A DNA stretch of 64,000 nt from an uncultured Lachnospiraceae bacterium. GTDB taxonomy: Bacteria; Bacillota; Clostridia; Lachnospirales; Lachnospiraceae. Where the stretch lies: assembly GCA_949740725.1 (NCBI GenBank), contig CATJIO010000182.1, forward strand, positions 25,518 to 89,517. Reading direction: 5' to 3'. Of this stretch, positions 50,734-59,562 are shown in pieces. Numbering within the stretch: the first letter of the stretch is position 1; each line of letters begins with the position of its first letter. A program made the translations under genes and the position numbers. The notes beneath the pieces were generated by a model, which did no database searches, was not told the origin of the DNA, and saw only the letters and a program-made list of their open reading frames with translations.

Positions 50734-51468
50734 ATGTTTCAGGGGATATTTAACTATGACAATCCAGTGTGGCGTTATATCGGGAAGTTTGGCGATCTGA
50801 TGATTTTGAATGTATTGTGGATTGTCTGCAGCATCCCAGTTTTTACCATCGGCGCATCGACTACAGCGCTATATTATGTAACATTGAAGCTGGCCCGGGA
50901 TGATGACGGATATACCATTAAATCTTTTTTTAAATCCTTTAAAGAAAATTTTAAACAGGCTACAGTGATCTGGCTGATTCTTCTGGTTACCGGGGTGCTC
51001 CTGGCTTTTGACCTGTATTTCCTGCTGAACGTTCTCACAGGGAACTCTGTGATCCGCACCATTTTTATGGCAGCTATTGGCGCGTTGTCTTTTATCTGGA
51101 TTTTCGTTTTCACTTTTGCTTTTCCTCTCCAGAGTCGCTTTTACAATCCAATAAAGCGGACATTGTTTAATGCGCTATTTATGTCGGTACGTCATATTTT
51201 CCGTACTCTGGGAATTTTGGCAACGGATGCGGTGCTGATGCTTATGGGATATTTGTCTATCTTTTATGCTCCCCAATTTACTGTGCTTGCCTTTCTGTTT
51301 GGGGTGCCGTTGATTGCCTTTGTGAATTCCTATATCTTTAATGGGATATTTAAGCAATATATTCCTGAGGATGAGAATGGAGAGGACAATGGCGAGCTTC
51401 GGCCTATCCTGGAGGATGTGCCCATTGTCGCGCCAAAGAGCGCGCAGCAGGACCAGGAAGAGGAATAA
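50734..51468 (+). CDS. YesL family membrane protein (DUF624)
   Basis: 244 residues with about five membrane helices. The N-terminus NYDNPVWRYIGKFGDLMILNVLWIVCSIPVFTIGASTTALYYV is the DUF624/YesL signature. YesL-like proteins usually accompany carbohydrate ABC transporters or two-component systems; here it stands alone with its own promoter and terminator. The role is unknown. The C-terminus is acidic and soluble. Confidence 0.9.
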   Translation: MFQGIFNYDNPVWRYIGKFGDLMILNVLWIVCSIPVFTIGASTTALYYVTLKLARDDDGYTIKSFFKSFKENFKQATVIWLILLVTGVLLAFDLYFLLNVLTGNSVIRTIFMAAIGALSFIWIFVFTFAFPLQSRFYNPIKRTLFNALFMSVRHIFRTLGILATDAVLMLMGYLSIFYAPQFTVLAFLFGVPLIAFVNSYIFNGIFKQYIPEDENGEDNGELRPILEDVPIVAPKSAQQDQEEE

Positions 51469-51484
51469 AAACGAAGAAAAGGGG

Positions 51485-51512
51485 CTGATCAAAATGATCA
51501 GGCTCTTTTTTT
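51485..51512 (+). terminator. Rho-independent terminator of the yesL-like gene
   Basis: CTGATCA (51485-51491) / TGATCAG (51495-51501) with a 3-nt loop, then GCTC and seven T (51506-51512). Confidence 0.82.
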
Positions 51513-51534
51513 ACGCTGTTTATTAAAAAAATAC

Positions 51535-51563
51535 TTGAAATACGGCGAAAAATGTCATATACT
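51535..51563 (+). promoter_or_regulatory. Sigma-A promoter of ispE
   Basis: TTGAAA (51535-51540), 17-bp spacer, TATACT (51558-51563), about 65 bp before the ispE start. Confidence 0.78.
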
Positions 51564-51627
51564 TTTATAAGAATATTGTATACAAAATAATGTATTTTGA
51601 ACACAGAACACATAGTAAGAGGTGGAT

Positions 51628-52527
51628 ATGGGAAGTCATTTAAAGCTAAAGGCATATGGAAAGATTAACTTAGCCCTGGATGTACTCCGGAAGAGGGAGG
51701 ATGGATACCATGATGTGCGGATGATTATGCAGACAGTGGGAATTTATGACCAGGTGGATTTATTTCGGAAAAAAGAGTCAGGTATCACGATAGAAACGAA
51801 TTTGACCTATCTGCCATCCAATGAGAATAACTTGGCATATCGGGCCGCGCAGCTTTTGATGGAAGAATTTTCGGTAAAGCAGGGACTGCATATCCAGCTG
51901 AGAAAATTCCTTCCTGTGGCAGCCGGCATGGCAGGGGGAAGCAGCGATGCAGCTGCAGTAATGTTTGGGGTGAATAAGATGTTTCAGCTAGGGCTTTCCA
52001 CAGAGGAATTAATGAAGCGTGGGGTGAAAATCGGCGCGGATGTGCCTTACTGCATCATGCGGGGAACAGCCCTTTCTGAGGGCATTGGCGAAAAGCTTAC
52101 TCCCCTGCCGCCTATGCCTCAGTGTCATGTGGTGATTGCCAAGCCAGGTCTTAGCGTTTCTACCAGATATGTGTATGAGAACTTACATGCCAATGAATTA
52201 AAGCCCCATCAACACCCGGATATTGAAGGGATGGCAGCGGCAATTCAGGCCCAGGATCTGCTGCAGGTGGCGGATAAGCTTGGCAATGTGCTTGAGCTGG
52301 TGACGGCAGAACGCTATCCGGTAATTCAGGAGATAAAGGAGGCAATGAAAGCGGGCGGAGCCTTAAATGCACTGATGAGTGGGAGCGGGCCTACCGTATT
52401 TGGGCTTTTTACTGATTCCTGTGCCGCGCAGAAGGTATATGAGGAGCTCCGGTATGGGGCATTGTCCAAGCTGGCAAAACAGGTGTATTTAACAAATTTT
52501 TATCATACAAGACAAGAGGAATATTAA
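51628..52527 (+). CDS. ispE: 4-diphosphocytidyl-2-C-methyl-D-erythritol kinase
   Basis: 299 residues from ATG 51628 (AAGAGGTGG upstream; GTG 51622 is within it). GHMP kinase signatures: KLKAYGKINLALDVLRKREDGYHDVRMIMQTV, the ATP loop LPVAAGMAGGSSDAAAV and the late GSGPTVFGLF. It performs the fourth step of the non-mevalonate isoprenoid pathway in the cytosol. A GntR-family gene follows 27 bp downstream in the same unit. Confidence 0.96.
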   Translation: MGSHLKLKAYGKINLALDVLRKREDGYHDVRMIMQTVGIYDQVDLFRKKESGITIETNLTYLPSNENNLAYRAAQLLMEEFSVKQGLHIQLRKFLPVAAGMAGGSSDAAAVMFGVNKMFQLGLSTEELMKRGVKIGADVPYCIMRGTALSEGIGEKLTPLPPMPQCHVVIAKPGLSVSTRYVYENLHANELKPHQHPDIEGMAAAIQAQDLLQVADKLGNVLELVTAERYPVIQEIKEAMKAGGALNALMSGSGPTVFGLFTDSCAAQKVYEELRYGALSKLAKQVYLTNFYHTRQEEY

Positions 52528-52554
52528 GGGAATGTGGCGAGGAGGAGATATCTT

Positions 52555-53232
52555 ATGGGAAGCGATTTTAAAGTAACGATGAATGAGTATTTGCCTTTGC
52601 GGGATGTGGTATTTAATACATTGCGTCAGGCGATTTTAAAGGGAGAGCTAAAACCGGGAGAACGTCTGATGGAGATCCAGCTGGCGGAGCGGCTGGGGGT
52701 GAGCCGCACCCCAATCCGGGAGGCTATCCGGAAGCTGGAACTAGAAGGCCTAGTGTTGATGATCCCCAGAAAGGGGGCAGAGGTGGCGAATATCTCAGAG
52801 ACAAGCCTTCGCGAGGTTCTGGAGGTTCGCCGATCCCTGGAGGAACTGGCCATTGAGTTGGCCTGTAATCGGATTTCCGGAGAAACCATCCTGGAGCTGG
52901 AGCGGGCAGAAGAGGCCTTTGCAGAGGCTATCCGGAAGGGGGATCCTATGGATATCGCAGAAAGCGACGAGCGGTATCATGATGTGATTTATCAGGCAAC
53001 GGAGAATAGCCGTTTGGTGCAGATTTTAAATAATCTCCGGGAGCAGATGTACCGCTATCGTCTGGAATACATAAAGGATGAGGACAAGCGCCAGATCCTG
53101 GTGGTAGAGCATGAACGCATCCTGCGGGCGTTAAAAAGCCATAATATCCAGGAGGCCAAAAGTGCGGTGCGAGAACATATTGATAATCAGCAGCTGACGG
53201 TTTCCAGAAATATAAAGGAGCGAACAGCATAG
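52555..53232 (+). CDS. GntR family transcriptional regulator, FadR/FCD subfamily
   Basis: 225 residues from ATG 52555, 7 nt after GGAGGAGA; the frame reaches back to 52534 without support. Winged helix: PLRDVVFNTLRQAILKGELKPGERLMEIQLAERLGVSRTPIREAIRKLELEGLV. The FCD domain follows with SLREVLEVRRSLEELAIELAC and metal-type histidines in ESDERYHDVIY and HERILRALKSHN ... REHIDNQQL. The effector is probably a small organic acid; targets cannot be inferred. Co-transcribed with ispE. Confidence 0.92.
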   Translation: MGSDFKVTMNEYLPLRDVVFNTLRQAILKGELKPGERLMEIQLAERLGVSRTPIREAIRKLELEGLVLMIPRKGAEVANISETSLREVLEVRRSLEELAIELACNRISGETILELERAEEAFAEAIRKGDPMDIAESDERYHDVIYQATENSRLVQILNNLREQMYRYRLEYIKDEDKRQILVVEHERILRALKSHNIQEAKSAVREHIDNQQLTVSRNIKERTA

Positions 53233-53290
53233 ATAATTTCTGGAGAGGTTTAAAGATTCATAGAAAAATGTTAAAATTTGATAAAATCCA

Positions 53291-53339
53291 TTGACAAAGT
53301 GACAACCTGTCATTATTATAAGTGACAGGTTGTCACTTT
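53291..53339 (+). promoter_or_regulatory. TetR promoter with double palindromic operator
   Basis: Promoter TTGACA (53291-53296), 17-bp spacer, TATTAT (53314-53319). It is covered by a perfect 17-bp inverted repeat AAAGTGACAACCTGTCA (53296-53312) / TGACAGGTTGTCACTTT (53323-53339). Each arm contains its own palindrome, TGACA-N3-TGTCA, centred 23 bp apart. This fits two TetR dimers blocking RNA polymerase. Confidence 0.9.
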
Positions 53340-53385
53340 GTAGTTTGACTATTTGGCAGGATAATGAGGAGGGAGGCTGCGGCAG

Positions 53386-54072
53386 ATGCCGACGGATCGT
53401 TTTTACCATTTGCCGGAGGAAAAGAAAAGGCTGATTCGGGAGGCTGCGATTAAAGAGTTCTGCCGAATGCCGCTGGAGAAGGCATCAATCAATAAGATTG
53501 TTCAGAATGCGGATATATCTAGAGGGAGCTTTTATACTTACTTTCGAGACAAAGAAGATGTATTGGAGTATATTTTTGGAGATGTGATTTCCCAGGTGCA
53601 AAATTTTTGCATCGAATTTTTGATTCGGGAAAAAGGGGAATTTTGGAGGTTCCCAAAGGCGCTGTTAGATTATACCATTAATATTTGTGAAACAAATAAA
53701 ATGTTCACCCTCTCCCAGGTAGCACTGGGAAACCGGACGATGATGCAGCTATTGCAAAAGAAAATCAGCGGTATGATGGGGGGGCCATTTTGCCCTAAGG
53801 TAATACAAGGGAAAACAGGGCAGCCGGCTGGTCTGGCGCAAGAGGGGGACAAGGCGGATGTGATGTTTCAGAAGTTATATCAGCTCACAGACTGCAGTAA
53901 ACTGAGAATAAATGATGTTGAAGATTTTCAGGAATTGTTTTCTCTGTGTATCTTCAATATGGTGATGACCATAGGCGAAATCTACCAAAAAGGGGTGGAG
54001 AAGGAGAATGCGGTGAAGTCTTTCGAGAAAAGGATTCGTTTTATCCAGTATGGCGCGGCAAAGGGCGGATGA
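53386..54072 (+). CDS. TetR family regulator of the RND efflux operon
   Basis: 228 residues. N-terminal DNA-binding domain: LPEEKKRLIREAAIKEFCRMPLEKASINKIVQNADISRGSFYTYFRDKEDVLEYIF, a textbook TetR helix-turn-helix. The C-terminal ligand domain is not conserved enough to name a ligand. The start ATG 53386 follows GGAGGCTGCGG. It sits just after a double palindrome overlapping its own promoter and before the adaptor gene, so it probably represses itself and the pump genes, as many TetR efflux repressors do. Confidence 0.92.
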   Translation: MPTDRFYHLPEEKKRLIREAAIKEFCRMPLEKASINKIVQNADISRGSFYTYFRDKEDVLEYIFGDVISQVQNFCIEFLIREKGEFWRFPKALLDYTINICETNKMFTLSQVALGNRTMMQLLQKKISGMMGGPFCPKVIQGKTGQPAGLAQEGDKADVMFQKLYQLTDCSKLRINDVEDFQELFSLCIFNMVMTIGEIYQKGVEKENAVKSFEKRIRFIQYGAAKGG

Positions 54073-54144
54073 TGGCCGGGCTGCCCTCAGGAGATAGATC
54101 AATAAGCAATTAGGAATAATATAGAGCAAGAGGAGAACGGACGT

Positions 54145-55272
54145 ATGAAAAGAAGTGCAAAAATATTTATTGGAGTTATCATTATCGGGATTCTTGCTGC
54201 CGCCGGGCTGCGGCTACTGAAAAAGGATCCGCCCATTGAGGCAGCCCCGCTTCCCAATGTATCCATAGCCAGTCCGGTGAAGGGAGAAATCACCCTGGAG
54301 AGTGGGCTCATCGGGACAGTGGAGCCCTCAGATATTATCCATGTAACCCCGAAAGTGGCCGGAGAGATCGCGGAGACCTTTGTGAAGGCCGGGGATGTGG
54401 TGGCCCAGGGTCAACCTCTCTGCCGCATTGATAATGCCAAGCAAATTGACAGTGCCAAGATCCAGATGGATACCGCTGCTGTGGCTATGCAGAATGCTCA
54501 GGCAAATTTGAGCCGAATGCAGGTGCTTTATGCTGCCGGGGATATTTCCGCCCAGTCCTTTGAGCAGATACAGACCCAGGCACGCTCTGCCCAGCTGCAG
54601 TATGAAGCCGCGAAGCTGGGGTATGACACGCAGGTAGAGTACAGCACAGTAACTGCGCCGATCAGCGGGGTATTGGAGAGTGTCAGCATGGACCTTCACA
54701 CCATGGTGTCCCAGAGCTCAGTACTGTGCGTGGTTACCGGAGAGGGCATGCGGAAGGTGGCCTTCTCGGTACCAGAGCGGATCCAAAAGAATTTAACCGT
54801 TGGGGATACCATCCATTTAGAAAAGCAGGGGAGCGAGTATCAGGCTGTGATTACCAAGCTAGCCAATATGATTTCTCCACAAACTGGGCTCTTCGACGTA
54901 GAGGCGACCGTTGAGAACGGAGGGGCGCTGGCTACCGGAAGTACAGTGAAGCTTTATGTGATTTCCGAGCACACAGAGGGGGCCATCACTGTCCCTGTGG
55001 ATGCGGTATATTATGAAGGTGGTGATGCATACCTGTATGTGAGCGAAACCACAGCAGAGGGAGCTACCGTACATAAAGTCCCTGTGGAGACAGGCATTTT
55101 TGATGATGAGCGAATAGAGATCCGTTCTGGGATCACCATGGACGATTCGGTGATTGTAACCTGGAGTTCCGAACTGTATGAGGGTTCTATGGTAAATATA
55201 GTATTTGGAAATGGAAGCGCCATTCCCGAAGATCCGGCAGAGGCAGACAACACCCAGACCAGTGCACAATAA
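54145..55272 (+). CDS. RND efflux adaptor (membrane fusion protein, HlyD/AcrA-like)
   Basis: 375 residues. N-terminal signal anchor at about 5-22 (KIFIGVIIIGILAAAGL). Then the standard order: first half of the barrel-sandwich domain (IHVTPKVAGEIAETFVKAGDVVAQGQPLCRID), a short alpha-hairpin (about 100-150, QNAQANLSRMQVLYAAGDIS), second lipoyl half (TVTAPISGVLESVSMDLHTMV), beta-barrel and membrane-proximal domain. It would connect the pump to the TolC-like partners. RBS GAGGAGAACGG. Seventeen bp precede the pump gene. Confidence 0.92.
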   Translation: MKRSAKIFIGVIIIGILAAAGLRLLKKDPPIEAAPLPNVSIASPVKGEITLESGLIGTVEPSDIIHVTPKVAGEIAETFVKAGDVVAQGQPLCRIDNAKQIDSAKIQMDTAAVAMQNAQANLSRMQVLYAAGDISAQSFEQIQTQARSAQLQYEAAKLGYDTQVEYSTVTAPISGVLESVSMDLHTMVSQSSVLCVVTGEGMRKVAFSVPERIQKNLTVGDTIHLEKQGSEYQAVITKLANMISPQTGLFDVEATVENGGALATGSTVKLYVISEHTEGAITVPVDAVYYEGGDAYLYVSETTAEGATVHKVPVETGIFDDERIEIRSGITMDDSVIVTWSSELYEGSMVNIVFGNGSAIPEDPAEADNTQTSAQ

Positions 55273-55288
55273 ATAAGGAGGCGGCTGT

Positions 55289-58200
55289 ATGAATTTGACA
55301 AAATTAGTCTTAAAAAGGCCAGTAACCACCGTTTTGTGCGTTCTCTGTCTTGTGGTATTTGGCCTTTTATCGGTGATGAACTCAAAGCTTGAGCTGACAC
55401 CGGAGATGGAAATGCCTATGATGGTGGTTAGTACGGTTTATGCGGGGGCCAATCCTGAGGATATTAATGATCTGATTACCAAGCCCATTGAGGATGAGGT
55501 CAGCACCTTGACCGGTATTGACAGCATCACTTCCATGTCTAATGAGAACGTGTCTATTGTGCTGATGCAGTATGAGTACGGCACAGACATGGATCAGGCC
55601 TATTCGGATCTGAAAAAGAAGATTGATGCTTTAGAACGAGACCTGCCGGAAGACGCGCAGGCCCCGAATATCATGGAGTTTAATATTAATGACCAGGCCA
55701 GCATCTACCTGGCGGTGAATAATCCGGAAGCAGGAAATCTATACAATTATGTCAACAATCAAATTGTGCCGGAATTTGAAAAGCTTTCATCTGTAGCAAG
55801 TGTGGAGCTGAGCGGAGGCCGGGAGGAATATATCCAGGTAAAATTGGATGCAGAAAAGATGCAGCAGTATCATCTGACGATGCAGTCAGTGATTTCTACC
55901 CTGTCCAGCGCAGACTTTACTTATCCAGCAGGGAACACCAAGGTGGGAAGCTTGGATTTATCCGTTTCTGCTGGCGTGGAATATCCTACAGTAGACAGTT
56001 TGAAGCGCATTCCGCTGGCGACGAACAGCGGGAATATCCTTTATATGGAGGATATTGCGGATATCGGTTATCATCTGGAAGATTTAGCTGGCGTAGGACG
56101 ATATGACGGGAACGACACCGTAATGCTTAGTATTAAAAAGCAGCAGCAGTCCAGCGCTATGGATGTGTCCAGACAAGTTACCAGGACGATGAACAATCTG
56201 CTGAAAAATGATTCAAATCTGGAGATCATTATAATCAATGACGCCAGTGACCAGATTACCAGCTCGCTAAAGTCTGTGGCTCAGACTATGATTTTGGCAA
56301 TACTAGTTTCCATGGTAATTATTTTTCTATTCTTTGGGGACTTAAAGGCATCCCTGATCGTGGGAACCTCAATTCCTATCTCCATCCTGGCAGCCTTGGT
56401 GGGCATGTGGGCAGCCGGCTTTTCACTGAACGTGATTACCATGAGCGCCTTGGTTTTGGGAGTAGGTATGATGGTGGACAACTCTATCGTAGTGCTGGAG
56501 AGCTGTTTTCGATCTACAGAAAATGTAGGGTTTAAGGAGTACGGGGAGGCTGCCATCAAAGGAAGCGGCATTGTAGTGCAGTCTATTATTGGCTCCACAG
56601 CCACGACCTGTGTAGTATTTCTTCCTATGGGATTGATGAACGGGATGAGCGGCCAGATGTTTAAGCCGCTGGCCTTTACTATCGTATTTTGCATGTTGGC
56701 ATCTCTGATTTCGGCCATGACCATTGTGCCCTTGTGTTATGTATTTTACCGGCCGAGGGAGAGGGAGCATTCTCCGGCCGGCAGCTTTGTCCGGGCGCTG
56801 CAGGATGGCTATCGCAGCATTATGAAGGTGCTTCTTCCCAAAAAGAAGACGGTTATGGTGATCACGGTGCTCATGCTGCTTCTGTCCTTCCTGATGGCCG
56901 GACAGCTTCGGATGGAGATGATCCCCGAAGGAGATGAAGGAACCATCAGCATCAGCATAGAGACCCGGCCTGGACTTACGATTGAGCGGGCAGATGAGAT
57001 CTATAAGCAGGTGGAGGCCGTAGTAACAGCGGAGGAGGATCTGGATTCCTATGTGCTTTCTGCCGGCAGCAGCGGGTTGAGCATGATGAGCGGAGGAGGA
57101 GCTTCTCTGACCGCCTACTTAAAGGATGATCGGAAGTTAGAAACAGATGAAGTATTAAAGAAGTGGAAATCGTTATTAAGTACGATGGACGACTGTAACA
57201 TTACCCTGGATACCAGTAGCATGATGAGCACCATGTCGATGAACAATGATACCTATGAACTGATTCTTACTAGTACCCAGTATGATGATTTAAAGGACGT
57301 TTCTGATGATATCATGGAAGAATTAAAGGCCCGGCCGGATTTAACCAAGGTACACTCTACCCTAGAAAATGCGGCGCCAGTAATCAAGATCCATGTGGAT
57401 CCTATTCAGGCGGGAGCCGAAGGACTGACGCCAGTACAAGTGGCAGGGAGCGTTAACCAGATATTAAGCGGCAGTACAGCCACTACTTTGGAGGTAGACG
57501 GAGAGGAAATCGACGTAAAGGTAGAATATCCTCCGGAGGATTACGATACAATGGATGAGGTCCGGGGGATTATGCTGATGAGTCCCAGCGGCGCGAGCGT
57601 GGCATTAAACGATATCGCAGAGATCCGGTTTGAGGATAGTCCGCAGAATATCATGCGGTCCGACCGCCAGTATCAGGTGACCATCACTGGTGATTACACT
57701 GATGCCGCAGATAGTGATCTTTTGGCCAACCGAACTAAGATTTACCAGGAGGTGGTAGAGCCCAGGCTGGGAGCTACGGTAACTGTGGCAGAAAATGCGA
57801 TGACCGAGCAGATGTTTGAGGAGTTCCGCTCCCTGTTTCAGGCCATTGCGGTAGCGGTATTCCTGGTATTTGTGGTAATGGCAGCTCAGTTTGAATCGCC
57901 GAAATTCTCCTTCATGGTTATGACGACTATTCCCTTTAGCTTGATTGGATCTCTCGGACTCTTATGGTTGACGGACTGTAGTATCAGTATGCCGTCTCTC
58001 CTGGGATTCCTGATGCTGGTAGGTACGGTGGTAAATAATGGTATCCTCTATGTGGACACAGTGAACCAGTACCGGGCAACTATGGATATGGAGACAGCTT
58101 TGGTGGAGGCGGGAACTACCCGTCTGCGTCCCATCCTAATGACCACATTGACCACCATTGTGGCAATGATTCCTATGGCATTCGCCTATGGAGAAAGCGG

Positions 58201-58333
58201 TGAAATGATGCAGGGGCTTGCTCTTGTGGATGTGGGTGGCCTGATTGCTTCCACAGTCCTTGCCCTGTTGATGCTCCCGGCCTATTATTCGGTACTGAGC
58301 CGGAGGCCGAAGAAGCAGGTAAACTATGATTGA
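55289..58333 (+). CDS. RND efflux pump permease (AcrB/HAE1-like)
   Basis: 1014 residues with the RND repeat: helix 1, large extracytoplasmic loop, helices 2-6, helix 7, second loop, helices 8-12. N-terminus KLVLKRPVTTVLCVLCLVVFGL is typical. Helix 4 reads LGVGMMVDNSIVVLES: Asp397 is kept but the second Asp of AcrB's DD pair is Asn398. The late GTVVNNGILYVDTVN matches helix 10. It is a proton-driven exporter; the substrate is unknown. Its stop is 36 bp before the first TolC-like gene. Confidence 0.94.
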   Translation: MNLTKLVLKRPVTTVLCVLCLVVFGLLSVMNSKLELTPEMEMPMMVVSTVYAGANPEDINDLITKPIEDEVSTLTGIDSITSMSNENVSIVLMQYEYGTDMDQAYSDLKKKIDALERDLPEDAQAPNIMEFNINDQASIYLAVNNPEAGNLYNYVNNQIVPEFEKLSSVASVELSGGREEYIQVKLDAEKMQQYHLTMQSVISTLSSADFTYPAGNTKVGSLDLSVSAGVEYPTVDSLKRIPLATNSGNILYMEDIADIGYHLEDLAGVGRYDGNDTVMLSIKKQQQSSAMDVSRQVTRTMNNLLKNDSNLEIIIINDASDQITSSLKSVAQTMILAILVSMVIIFLFFGDLKASLIVGTSIPISILAALVGMWAAGFSLNVITMSALVLGVGMMVDNSIVVLESCFRSTENVGFKEYGEAAIKGSGIVVQSIIGSTATTCVVFLPMGLMNGMSGQMFKPLAFTIVFCMLASLISAMTIVPLCYVFYRPREREHSPAGSFVRALQDGYRSIMKVLLPKKKTVMVITVLMLLLSFLMAGQLRMEMIPEGDEGTISISIETRPGLTIERADEIYKQVEAVVTAEEDLDSYVLSAGSSGLSMMSGGGASLTAYLKDDRKLETDEVLKKWKSLLSTMDDCNITLDTSSMMSTMSMNNDTYELILTSTQYDDLKDVSDDIMEELKARPDLTKVHSTLENAAPVIKIHVDPIQAGAEGLTPVQVAGSVNQILSGSTATTLEVDGEEIDVKVEYPPEDYDTMDEVRGIMLMSPSGASVALNDIAEIRFEDSPQNIMRSDRQYQVTITGDYTDAADSDLLANRTKIYQEVVEPRLGATVTVAENAMTEQMFEEFRSLFQAIAVAVFLVFVVMAAQFESPKFSFMVMTTIPFSLIGSLGLLWLTDCSISMPSLLGFLMLVGTVVNNGILYVDTVNQYRATMDMETALVEAGTTRLRPILMTTLTTIVAMIPMAFAYGESGEMMQGLALVDVGGLIASTVLALLMLPAYYSVLSRRPKKQVNYD

Positions 58334-58368
58334 TTCTTTTTTCAATTTTTTTAGAAAGGAAATTGCTG

Positions 58369-59541
58369 ATGAAGAAACAAACTTGCCTTTCCGCTCTTTT
58401 TCTCGCGGGCCTGATGGCAGCAGCTCTTCCCACTCAGGCATGGGCTGCCTATTCGGACAGTCCGGAATTTGCCAGGACTCCGCAGGAATGGGAGCGGCTA
58501 CGTGACAATAACCTGGAGTATGATGAAGTGGAGGATCTGATCCATGAATATAATATTACCGTATTGAATAATCGTACCAGCTACCGGGATTACCTTGGAG
58601 ACACCTCTGATGATGTGGCGCAGCGGTATCGGGACGCTGCTCAGGAGTTGTGGGATAGTATCCAGTATCCAGATGATCCTGGAGATGCCAGCTATGGGCC
58701 TATGCTGATGGCGGCCCAGATGAGCGAGACGCAGGCCAGGAACCTGGAGCAGCAGGCAGATAATAATGTGGATGATTCCCAGAGCATTTTTCTTCAGTAT
58801 GAACAGGTGGAAAAAGGGCTGGTGCTTTCAACTAAGCTAAACCTGATTTCTTATTCCCAGAAATTGTTGTCCAATCAGCTGAATCTGGAAAATAAAGCGC
58901 TTTTGGAGGCAAAATATCAGTCTGCCCAGGTACAGGCCGGGGTGGGTAATGCAACCCAGATGGATGTGCTCACTGCCCGTCAGGCAGTGGAGCAGTTTGA
59001 CAGCACCATGATCAGCAGCCAGAAGGAAACCCAGACCTTAAAACAGAAGATCTGTCTGGCTACAGGCTGGAGCTACGACGGGGATCCTATATTTGGACCC
59101 TTGCCAGAGCTGGATCAAGCGCTTATCGATGCCGTAAATTTGTCTGTAGATCAAGCACTGGCTCTGGAAAATAACTATACCTTAAGAATTAACCGGCGCA
59201 AATATGAGAACAGTACAGATACGGCGATCAAGGAAAAGCTGGAGAAGACCATCTATGACAATCAGCAGAAGATTGCTTCAGACATGACGGTGAAATATCA
59301 GGCCCTTCTCAATGCCAGGGCTTCCTATCAGCTGGCGTTAGCAGAGCAGGCCGTGGCAGTGCAGAATCAGGCAGCTATGGAGCGAAAGCTGGCCGCCGGC
59401 ACGGCCAGCCGCCTGGAATATCAGCAGGAAAGCTATAATACGGCAGAAAAGAATATAGCGGTGGAAAATGCAAAACTTAATCTACTGACAGCATGGGAGA
59501 CCTATCAGGGAGCGGTGAATGGCCTGGCTGCAGCATCGTAA
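58369..59541 (+). CDS. Secreted TolC-family protein, first copy
   Basis: 390 residues from ATG 58369 (AAAGGAAATTGC upstream); the frame reaches back into the pump gene. Signal peptide about 1-23 (LFLAGLMAAALPTQAWA). The mature part is long alpha-helical with heptad-like stretches, containing the TolC repeat pattern LLEAKYQSAQVQAGVGNATQMDVLTARQAVEQF and later MERKLAAGTASRLEYQQESYNTAEKNIAVENAKLNLLTAWETY. This is the outer-membrane efflux protein fold, yet the organism looks monoderm. No LPXTG or membrane anchor is present. Confidence 0.85.
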   Translation: MKKQTCLSALFLAGLMAAALPTQAWAAYSDSPEFARTPQEWERLRDNNLEYDEVEDLIHEYNITVLNNRTSYRDYLGDTSDDVAQRYRDAAQELWDSIQYPDDPGDASYGPMLMAAQMSETQARNLEQQADNNVDDSQSIFLQYEQVEKGLVLSTKLNLISYSQKLLSNQLNLENKALLEAKYQSAQVQAGVGNATQMDVLTARQAVEQFDSTMISSQKETQTLKQKICLATGWSYDGDPIFGPLPELDQALIDAVNLSVDQALALENNYTLRINRRKYENSTDTAIKEKLEKTIYDNQQKIASDMTVKYQALLNARASYQLALAEQAVAVQNQAAMERKLAAGTASRLEYQQESYNTAEKNIAVENAKLNLLTAWETYQGAVNGLAAAS

Positions 59542-59562
59542 ACCTGAGAAAGGAGAGACGGT

